Below, piece after piece: positions 57,394 to 64,000 of a stretch of 64,000 bases of DNA. The notes under the pieces are model-generated. The model saw only the letters and a list, made by a program, of their open reading frames with translations. It was not told the DNA's origin and did not search any database. The stretch is from Rhodococcus sp. OK302 (GTDB lineage: Bacteria; Actinomycetota; Actinomycetes; Mycobacteriales; Mycobacteriaceae): positions 2,950,501 through 3,014,500 of the forward strand of contig NZ_NPJZ01000001.1 in NCBI RefSeq assembly GCF_002245895.1. Reading direction: 5' to 3'. Numbering within the stretch: the first letter of the stretch is position 1; the number at the start of each line of letters is the position of its first letter. A program made the translations under genes and the position numbers.

Positions 57394-60300
57394 ATGGCAG
57401 CGCAGAAGCCGCGTCGACCCAAGATCAATCCCGTCGATCTTGCGGTTGCCCTGGGGCAGCACCCACCGACGCCCGAGCAGTCCGCGGTCATTGCCGCGCC
57501 GCTCGGACCTACGCTCGTCGTTGCCGGTGCGGGTGCCGGCAAGACCGAAACGATGGCGGCTCGCGTTGTCTGGCTGGTCGCCAACGGTTTTGTCGATCCC
57601 GAAGCCGTGCTGGGTTTGACGTTCACCCGAAAAGCGGCGCAGCAGCTCACCGCCCGTATTCGCAAGCGGTTGGCGCGGCTTGCCGGATCGGATGTTCTGC
57701 GGGCGCTCGACCCAGCGGGGGGAGTGCGCGCGCGCATCCTCGCTGGTGAGCCTGAAGTCAGCACCTATCACGCGTACGCCGGGCGGTTGTTATCCGAACA
57801 CGGGCTCCTACTGCCCATCGAACCCTCCGCGACGCTCCTGTCCGAAACCGAATTGTGGCAGGTTGCGCATCGCGTCGTCAGTGGTTGGGACGGCGATCTC
57901 GATACCGACAAGAATCCGGGATCGATCACGGAAACCGTTCTGGCACTTGCCGGTCAGCTTGCCGAACATCTGGTCGATCCGGACCAACTGCGCGGAGCGC
58001 ACGCAGACCTCGACAAGCTGATCCACACGTTGCCGGCCGGGCCGAAACAACGCGGTGGCCCCAGCCAGGAACTACTCGGATATCTGGAAGTGCAGCACAA
58101 GCGGATCGAACTCCTGCCGCTCGTTGCTCGGTTGTCCGAGACACTGCGCTGGGAGGGAGCACTCGATTTCGGCAGTCAGATGTCGTTGTCAGCGCGTGTC
58201 GCGTCCGAGCACCGCGAGGTCGGAGAAGCCGAGCGGGGACGCTTCCGGGTGGTGCTGCTCGACGAGTATCAGGACACCGGACACGCTCAGCGAGTACTGC
58301 TGTCCTCACTGTTCGGCGGTGGAACCGACGCCGGGTTGGCGTTGACAGCCGTCGGCGACCCCATGCAGTCCATTTACGGTTGGCGCGGTGCATCGGCGGC
58401 AAATCTGCCCCGCTTTGCCACAGATTTCCCGCTCGCAAACGGAAGCCCCGCCCCGACTCTCGAACTGTTGACGAGTTGGCGAAATCCACCCGAGGCACTC
58501 GAGCTTGCCAATCGCTCGTCCGCGCCGCTGCGTCGACGTGGGGTTGCCGTGAGCACACTGCGCGCGAGGCCGGGGGCGGTCGCCGGCGATGTTCGACTCG
58601 CATTGCTCGATGACGTGGAGCAGGAACGACTGTGGGTGGCGCAGAAAATTGCGCAGCAGTACGAGGCTGCGCGCGCAGATAACAGGCCACCGCCGACGGC
58701 CGCGGTTCTGATTCGCCGAAACGCCGACGCGGCGCCGCTGGCCGAAGCGTTGCGCGCCGCCGGGTTGCCGGTGGAGGTTGTCGGACTCGGTGGACTCCTG
58801 CACACCCCCGAAGTTGCCGATGTGATCGCCATGCTTCGGGTAGTCGCAGATCCTTTGGCCGGCAGTGCCGCGGTACGGTTGCTCACCGGAGCTCGCTGGC
58901 AGATTGGCGCTAAAGATGTAGCGGCACTGTCGAAGCGGTCCCAGGAACTTGCGATCTCGGCCGGCTACGGCACCGCGGGTGCCGTCACGGATTCGGCTGC
59001 ACTGGCAGAGGCAGTGCAGGATTCGCTTCCCGGTGAGCAGGCCGAACAAGCCGGACTGGTGGACGCGATCTCGGATCCGGGTGCTGCAGAAAACTATTCG
59101 GCACTCGGGTACGCACGGATCAACGCAGTAGCCGGAGAGTTGGCGTCGTTGCGTGAGCGCATCGGGCAACCACTGACCGAGTTGGTGGCAGAAGTCGAGC
59201 GGGTACTGGGCATCGGAATCGAAGCCGGCGCTCGGACCAGACTGGGAGTGCTGGGCACCGCGGGCCGCGAGCACCTCGACGCATTTGCCGACGTAGTCGC
59301 GAACTACGCCACTCGGACGACGGCCAATCTCACCGGAATGTTGTCCTTCTTTGCCGCCGCCGAACAGATCGAAAAGGGGCTCACACCAGGCGAAGTGGAG
59401 GTCGCGCCGGATCGTGTGCAGATTCTGACGGTGCACTCGGCCAAAGGCCTGGAATGGGAAGTGGTTGCCGTCCCGCACGTCAGTGACGGAGTATTCCCGT
59501 CGTCCACGGCTTCCGGATCCTGGCTCGGCGCGCTCGCCGAATTGCCGCCGTCATTGCGCGGTGACCGCGCCGTCGACGCCGATTCGGCTGACGGCGTGCC
59601 GGTGCTCGATCTCGAGAATGTCTACAACCGAAAGGACCTCCAGAATGCGATCGGTGCGCACAAGCAGGCGCTCGGGGATCGCAGACTCGACGAGGATCGC
59701 CGACTGTTCTATGTCGCATTGACCAGAACTGAACGAGCACTGTTTATTTCGGCCCATCACTGGGCCGAGTCCGGATCCGACCCCAAGGGGCCGTCGGACT
59801 TTTTGGCGGAACTGCACCAGATGGTTACCGACAACCCGGACATCGGTGTTGTGGAGACGTGGGCCGAAGATCCCGAGCCCGACACCGAGAATCCGTTGGC
59901 TTCGACGCCGCGAACCGCGCAATGGCCACCGGATCCACTCGGTTCCCGGCGCGGCGCGGTGGAGGCCGGTGCTGCGGCAGTGTTGGCGGCTCTCAAGGCG
60001 CCCGCGGAGACTGAGACCGACCCCGACAGTGAGCCTGAGTACGACCCCGAGAACTGGGCGGCCGACGTCGAGGTCCTTCTGGCAGAGCGTGAGGCGCGAG
60101 CGAATGCGCGAGCCGAAGTCATTCTCCCCGCCCAGCTTTCGGTAACCCAGTTGGTCGATCTCAAGGCCGACCCGGATGAGCTTGCGGCGCGGTTGCGTCG
60201 ACCGTTGCCGTATCCACCCAACCCGCTGGCGCGGCGCGGTACAGCGTTCCACGCCTGGATTGAACGACGTTTCGGTGCGACCAGACTGCTCGACCTGGAT

Positions 60301-60774
60301 GAGTTGCCCGGTGCCGCCGACACCGGTGCCGGACCGGAGACAGATCTGGTCAAGCTGCAAGACGCGTTCTTGCGCTCTCCGTGGGCAAATCGCAGTCCCG
60401 TCGAGGTGGAAGTTCCTTTCGAAACATCCATCGCCGGAACAGTTTTGCGCGGCCGAATCGACGCGGTGTTTGCAGACGCAGACGGCGGCTGGACAGTCAT
60501 CGACTGGAAGACGGGTGCAGAACCCTCGGCCGCGAACGAAGATGCCGTGGTCATGCAGTTGGCCGCATATCGGGTGGCGTGGGGAGAACTGATGTCGGCA
60601 CGCGCCCGGGCCTCCGGACGGAAGGAAGTCTTCCCGCTGCACAAGGTGCGCGCGGCGTTCCACTACGTGCGCTCCGGACGCACCATTGCGCCCGAGAACC
60701 TGCCGGACGGCGAAGCGCTCGCGCACCTCATCCGCACAGCCGGTGCCCGCGATGAAGCCGGGGGAGATGACTAG
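57394..60774 (+). CDS. adnB: AdnB, lead helicase-nuclease subunit of AdnAB
   Basis: 1126 residues of UvrD/RecB type. Walker A VVAGAGAGKTE with Lys50, GLTFTRKAAQQL, LLDEYQDTGHAQ, GDPMQSIYGWRGAS, VHSAKGLEWEVV, VALTRTERALF and a C-terminal nuclease with LRGRIDAVF and IDWKTG. In mycobacteria AdnB is the main motor with 3'-5' polarity and partners AdnA. Ends at a four-base overlap with the convergent DoxX gene. Confidence 0.94.
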   Translation: MAAQKPRRPKINPVDLAVALGQHPPTPEQSAVIAAPLGPTLVVAGAGAGKTETMAARVVWLVANGFVDPEAVLGLTFTRKAAQQLTARIRKRLARLAGSDVLRALDPAGGVRARILAGEPEVSTYHAYAGRLLSEHGLLLPIEPSATLLSETELWQVAHRVVSGWDGDLDTDKNPGSITETVLALAGQLAEHLVDPDQLRGAHADLDKLIHTLPAGPKQRGGPSQELLGYLEVQHKRIELLPLVARLSETLRWEGALDFGSQMSLSARVASEHREVGEAERGRFRVVLLDEYQDTGHAQRVLLSSLFGGGTDAGLALTAVGDPMQSIYGWRGASAANLPRFATDFPLANGSPAPTLELLTSWRNPPEALELANRSSAPLRRRGVAVSTLRARPGAVAGDVRLALLDDVEQERLWVAQKIAQQYEAARADNRPPPTAAVLIRRNADAAPLAEALRAAGLPVEVVGLGGLLHTPEVADVIAMLRVVADPLAGSAAVRLLTGARWQIGAKDVAALSKRSQELAISAGYGTAGAVTDSAALAEAVQDSLPGEQAEQAGLVDAISDPGAAENYSALGYARINAVAGELASLRERIGQPLTELVAEVERVLGIGIEAGARTRLGVLGTAGREHLDAFADVVANYATRTTANLTGMLSFFAAAEQIEKGLTPGEVEVAPDRVQILTVHSAKGLEWEVVAVPHVSDGVFPSSTASGSWLGALAELPPSLRGDRAVDADSADGVPVLDLENVYNRKDLQNAIGAHKQALGDRRLDEDRRLFYVALTRTERALFISAHHWAESGSDPKGPSDFLAELHQMVTDNPDIGVVETWAEDPEPDTENPLASTPRTAQWPPDPLGSRRGAVEAGAAAVLAALKAPAETETDPDSEPEYDPENWAADVEVLLAEREARANARAEVILPAQLSVTQLVDLKADPDELAARLRRPLPYPPNPLARRGTAFHAWIERRFGATRLLDLDELPGAADTGAGPETDLVKLQDAFLRSPWANRSPVEVEVPFETSIAGTVLRGRIDAVFADADGGWTVIDWKTGAEPSAANEDAVVMQLAAYRVAWGELMSARARASGRKEVFPLHKVRAAFHYVRSGRTIAPENLPDGEALAHLIRTAGARDEAGGDD

Positions 60775-61172
60775 CCGGCGTTGCGGCGCGCTTTCAGTGC
60801 TTCGGTCACCAGCGGGATCTGAAGCGGTAAGCGCGCGATCGAGCCAAGTTTCTGCATTGTCGAGGTCTTGTTACTCCGGTTCCAGTCGACGGCCATTTGA
60901 ACATTGGCGGGAAATACGGCCACAAAAAGTGCGGCGGCCAGACCAGCTCCCAGTTTGCGGGTCTTCGGAATTGCCAGGGCCGCACCGATCGCGAGTTCCG
61001 CGACGCCCGATACCTGGGTGTACGTGCGCGCCTGCCCGGGCAGTTGCCGGGGAACGGTGCTGTCGAAGAACGAGGGGGAAACAAAATGCATTGTTCCTGC
61101 ACCGAGGAGAAGTGCGGAGAGTCGAAGTGCAGCAGCTTGGCTGACTGAGGATGTCGAACTCGAGGATGACAT
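60771..61172 (-). CDS. DoxX-family membrane protein
   Basis: 133 residues with four hydrophobic segments (LRLSALLLGAGTMHFVSP, VAELAIGAALAI, LGAGLAAALFVAVFPANVQ and a short one near the end), and the HFVSP/PANVQMAVD features of DoxX-like small quinone-interacting proteins. ATG 61172 follows GGTGGAG; GTG 61208 would add 12 residues. Function not proven. Confidence 0.78.
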   Translation of the reverse strand: MSSSSSTSSVSQAAALRLSALLLGAGTMHFVSPSFFDSTVPRQLPGQARTYTQVSGVAELAIGAALAIPKTRKLGAGLAAALFVAVFPANVQMAVDWNRSNKTSTMQKLGSIARLPLQIPLVTEALKARRNAG

Positions 61173-61266
61173 TTCTCCACCCTGCCTCACGGCAGCTTTC
61201 GGTGCCACTACTGTAAACCCGACGTTCGTATCGGTATTGCGTAAGTATTAGTGAGAGAGACGAAGA

Positions 61267-62334
61267 ATGGCCGGTAAAATCCGGGCGCGTTTGACCAGGT
61301 CGGAAGCCCTATCCGATCAGCCTGATTTCGCCCTTGTCGGGGTGCTGCGGATTCCGCAGCTACAGACCAGCCCCTTCCGAGCCATCTACAAGCGAGTGCT
61401 GATCGCGCTCGGTGCGCTCGCTGCGGCCGTTGTGATCGTGTACATCGATCGCGCCGGGTATCGAGACGCACAGGACAACGAACTGTCGCTCCTCGATTGC
61501 ATCTACTACGCAACGGTCTCACTCTCGACGACGGGGTATGGCGACATCACGCCGTTCACCCCGTCGGCGCGCCTGGTCAACGTCCTGTTGATCACGCCGC
61601 TTCGAATCTTCTTCTTGATCGTGTTGGTCGGCACCACACTTTCAGCTCTGACCGAGAGTTCGCGTCAGGCGTTCAAAATTCAGCGTTGGAGGCAGCAAGT
61701 GCGTAATCACACCGTCGTCGTCGGTTACGGCACCAAGGGTCGCACGGCTATCGAAGCCATGATCGGTGACGGCGTCTCCGCATCCGAGATCGTGGTCGTG
61801 GACACCGATCGGGCAGTACTGGACGTTGCCGAGGCAAAGGGACTGGTGACGGTATTCGGTTCTGCCACCAAGTCCGACGTGCTTCGCCTCGCCGGAGCCC
61901 AGCGCGCGGCCTCGATCATCGTGGCGACCAACCGCGACGATACGGCCGTACTCGTAACACTGACTGCCCGTGAGCTCGCCCCGAAGGCCAGGATCGCGGC
62001 GGCTATTCGAGAAGCCGACAACGCACACCTGCTGCGTCAGTCGGGTGCGGATTCGGTGGTCCTCTCCTCGGAGACGGCGGGTCGACTCCTCGGCATCGCT
62101 ACGACCACACCCACTGTCGTCGAAATGATCGAAGATCTGCTCACGCCGGAGGCCGGGTTCGCCATTGCCGAGCGAGCCGTCGAACGCGACGAGGTCGGCG
62201 GATCACCGCGCCACCTTTCGGACATCGTGCTCGGAGTCGTGCGCGACGGTCGACTGGTCCGCGTGGGTACACCCGAGGTCGACGCTATCGAAGCGGAAGA
62301 TCGACTGCTCTACATCCGACGCGTCGCGAACTGA
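61267..62334 (+). CDS. Potassium channel with RCK (TrkA-N) domain
   Basis: 355 residues. One helix near 40-58, pore loop with selectivity filter STTGYGD (about 87-93), a second helix (VLLITPLRIFFLIVLVGTTL) and a cytosolic RCK domain with nucleotide loop VVVGYGTKGRTAI. The two-helix-plus-RCK layout is that of MthK-like channels; corresponds to Rv3200c. Expected to gate K+ in response to nucleotide or cations. Confidence 0.92.
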   Translation: MAGKIRARLTRSEALSDQPDFALVGVLRIPQLQTSPFRAIYKRVLIALGALAAAVVIVYIDRAGYRDAQDNELSLLDCIYYATVSLSTTGYGDITPFTPSARLVNVLLITPLRIFFLIVLVGTTLSALTESSRQAFKIQRWRQQVRNHTVVVGYGTKGRTAIEAMIGDGVSASEIVVVDTDRAVLDVAEAKGLVTVFGSATKSDVLRLAGAQRAASIIVATNRDDTAVLVTLTARELAPKARIAAAIREADNAHLLRQSGADSVVLSSETAGRLLGIATTTPTVVEMIEDLLTPEAGFAIAERAVERDEVGGSPRHLSDIVLGVVRDGRLVRVGTPEVDAIEAEDRLLYIRRVAN

Positions 62335-62355
62335 TGAGAACCGCGCAGTAATGTC

Positions 62356-63258
62356 GTGAGCGTGAACGACTTCCAGCTGACCGAAACGCCGTTGCTATCC
62401 CGTTCGAGCGTCGGCCGCGCCGAAGAATTGCGGTCTGACGAAGCTGCGCTGACAGGTGGTTGGAGCGACGCGCTGCTCCTGCGGGTTACTTCGCGCGGAC
62501 AGGTCAAGGCGTCGGACGGACAGTTGGTGTTCGGCGAAGCCACCGAACTCGGCGCGGAACCGGTTCGCGGCGCGGTGTTCCTGGGCATTCGGGACAACCG
62601 CCACGTCTGGGCCGTACGGGTGTCCTTGCTTGCCGGTGCGTTGTCGGATCTGCGGGTGTTGGGCGGAACTCTCGACGACGCCGACGCAGGTTTGTTGACC
62701 GGCGCGATCGCCATTCTGAACTGGCACGACAGTGCCGGATTCAGCGCGATCGACGGGGCTCCGAGCGAGCCGACGATGTCCGGGTGGTCGCGCATTTCCA
62801 CGACTACCGGACATGAAGAGTTTCCCCGCACCGACCCCGCAGTGATCTGCCTGGTGCATGACGGCGCGGATCGCGTTTTGCTGGCGCGGCAGCCGACGTG
62901 GCCACCGCGCAGGTTTTCGATCTTGGCCGGCTTCGTCGAAGCCGGGGAGTCGCTCGAGACGTGTGTGGTCCGTGAGATCAAGGAAGAAGTGGGCGTCGAC
63001 GTCCACAGCGTGCGCTATCTGGGCAGTCAGCCGTGGCCGTTCCCACGCTCGGTGATGTTGGGGTTCACGGCAATCGGCGACCCCGCCGCTCCGCTGGTGT
63101 TCGCGGACGGCGAGATCGCCGAAGGAAACTGGTTCACAAAAGACGAGGTGCGCGCGGCTCTCGAGTTGGGCGATTGGGCGTCCGACGCCGATGCGCCGTT
63201 GCTCCTGCCCGGCTCGATCTCGATTGCGCGAGGCATGCTCGAAAGCTGGGTCAAATAA
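62356..63258 (+). CDS. nudC: NudC-type NADH pyrophosphatase, Nudix hydrolase
   Basis: 300 residues. The Nudix box GFVEAGESLETCVVREIKEEVGV is complete, and SQPWPFPRS is the NudC-specific motif for NAD(H). Hydrolyses NADH to NMNH and AMP; E. coli NudC also removes NAD caps from RNA. The four zinc cysteines of E. coli NudC are absent (only two Cys in the protein). GTG 62356 used; GTG 62362 is an alternative. Confidence 0.93.
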   Translation: MSVNDFQLTETPLLSRSSVGRAEELRSDEAALTGGWSDALLLRVTSRGQVKASDGQLVFGEATELGAEPVRGAVFLGIRDNRHVWAVRVSLLAGALSDLRVLGGTLDDADAGLLTGAIAILNWHDSAGFSAIDGAPSEPTMSGWSRISTTTGHEEFPRTDPAVICLVHDGADRVLLARQPTWPPRRFSILAGFVEAGESLETCVVREIKEEVGVDVHSVRYLGSQPWPFPRSVMLGFTAIGDPAAPLVFADGEIAEGNWFTKDEVRAALELGDWASDADAPLLLPGSISIARGMLESWVK

Positions 63259-63261
63259 CCA

Positions 63262-63519
63262 CTACAACCCCAGTGCAGCCTTCACCTGATTGAGCGACGG
63301 GTTCGTTTCGACGCTTCCGTCGGCGTACTTCACGGTCGGGACGATGTGGTTGCCGTCATTGACGCTGCCGACAAATTCGGCTGCAGCCGGATCGTTCTCG
63401 ATGTCGATCTCGGTGTACTCGATGCCCGACGCGTTGAGCTGAGTCTTGAGGCGGCGGCAGTAGCCGCACCACGTCGTCGAGTAGATGGTTAGGGCCGGTG
63501 CATTTTCGGTAGTGGTCAC
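63262..63519 (-). CDS. mrx1: Mycoredoxin-1
   Basis: 85-residue glutaredoxin-fold protein with active site WCGYC (STTWCGYCRRL), cis-Pro region IVPTVKYADG and C-terminal NPSLNQVKAAL. Reduces mycothiol-protein mixed disulfides. GTG 63519 gives the normal length. Matches Rv3198A, divergent from uvrD2 and convergent with nudC (stops 3 bp apart). Confidence 0.93.
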   Translation of the reverse strand: MTTTENAPALTIYSTTWCGYCRRLKTQLNASGIEYTEIDIENDPAAAEFVGSVNDGNHIVPTVKYADGSVETNPSLNQVKAALGL

Positions 63520-63620
63520 GGCGCCTATAACACCATGACTGCGGCTGTTGTTCCGCAATCGAGGGTGTTCTCTTCCCCACATCGTGGTGGGCAGGCCGAC
63601 GGACGTGTCGGTCCTTCCTG

Positions 63621-64000
63621 CCATGATGGTGCTCATGCCTGCGGACACCGGACTGGACCCCGAACAATCAGCCGCCGTGCTCGCTCCGCGCGGCCCGGTT
63701 TGTGTTCTTGCGGGCGCCGGAACAGGCAAGACCCGCACCATCACCCGGCGGATCGCGCATCTGGTTGCCGACGGACATGTGTCGGCCGGACAGGTGCTGG
63801 CCGTGACATTCACGGCCCGTGCGGCCGGTGAGATGCGTGGTCGTCTGCGTGAACTCGGTGTCGGTGGCAGTGGCCCGCAAGTGCAGGCCCGCACCTTCCA
63901 CGCTGCAGCACTGCGGCAGCTCAAGTACTTCTGGCCACAGGTGGTCGGTGACTCGGAGTGGCGGCTGCTGGACCGAAAGTTCTCGGTTGTCAGCAGCGCC
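63621..64000 (+). CDS. uvrD2: UvrD2 DNA helicase, N-terminal part, cut by window end
   Basis: Open to the right edge (about 126 codons visible). [21 protein letters not shown] and Walker [15 protein letters not shown] with [13 protein letters not shown] identify a superfamily 1A helicase; placement after mrx1 matches UvrD2 (Rv3198c). In mycobacteria UvrD2 has a C-terminal HRDC domain not visible here. Starts at 63621, 63624 or 63633 are possible. Confidence 0.9.

Overview
The window is a stretch of actinobacterial chromosome. It has high GC, GTG and TTG starts, WhiB1, SigH/RshA, mycoredoxin, a mycothiol-dependent enzyme family, AdnA/AdnB and LpqB/MtrAB. Gene order from position 1 to about 38.6 kb and again from about 52.9 kb to the end follows, almost gene for gene, the Mycobacterium tuberculosis block I remember as Rv3249c to Rv3198c. 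Sequence flavour (two DesA3-like desaturases, a TetR gene before ahcY) fits Rhodococcus, probably the erythropolis/qingshengii group. The genus is inference; the order Mycobacteriales is well supported. I saw no insertion sequence, phage, CRISPR array, tRNA or rRNA.

Layout. 1-8.5 kb: end of a TetR gene, ahcY, tmk, the mtrA-mtrB-lpqB cell-envelope signalling operon, a ComF-like phosphoribosyltransferase, and the ribosome hibernation gene hpf behind a structured leader. 8.6-14.5 kb: secA1, a DUF6459 gene, a small HAD protein, a WS/DGAT-like acyltransferase and a DUF6912 gene. 14.5-18.4 kb: a lipid desaturation module, with a flavin/2Fe-2S reductase followed by two DesA3-type desaturases, under two sets of a shared palindromic operator. 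18.4-31.3 kb: rsgA, aroA, a SRAP gene, a SIMPL lipoprotein, ybaK, sigH-rshA, the tiny ribosomal gene bL37, a biotin carrier, pdtaS, whiB1, a lipid kinase, a membrane protein, a GNAT, a phosphoglycerate-mutase-like phosphatase, a ParA-like ATPase and an anchored propeller protein. 31.3-38.6 kb: rhlE, a ferritin-like protein, DUF3107, TetR, a DUF3152 protease-like protein, moeZ and a kinase-like gene.

38.6-52.9 kb is the one segment that departs from the M. tuberculosis order. It is a nitrate assimilation module: a divergent GntR/MFS pair, then narK, the molybdenum nitrate reductase, a flavoprotein with a BFD-type 2Fe-2S domain, nirB and nirD. These are followed by siroheme-related hemD (with a fused winged helix) and a CbiX-type chelatase, a mycothiol-dependent-type enzyme, and a convergent MobA-MoeA fusion for molybdenum cofactor. 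Transport, reduction of nitrate to nitrite to ammonium, siroheme and Mo-cofactor supply therefore lie together. A perfect-looking GlnR box sits between nirB and nirD.

52.9-64 kb: an alkyltransferase-like protein, LipV, AdnA and AdnB (double-strand break resection), a DoxX protein, a potassium channel, NudC, mycoredoxin and the start of uvrD2.

I found no wholly new multi-gene system. The best leads are regulatory or gene-level: the hpf leader RNA, the repeated desaturase operator, two genes (rsgA, rhlE) that seem to need CTG start codons, a WS/DGAT homologue without its catalytic histidine, the MobA-MoeA fusion, and the GlnR box placement.
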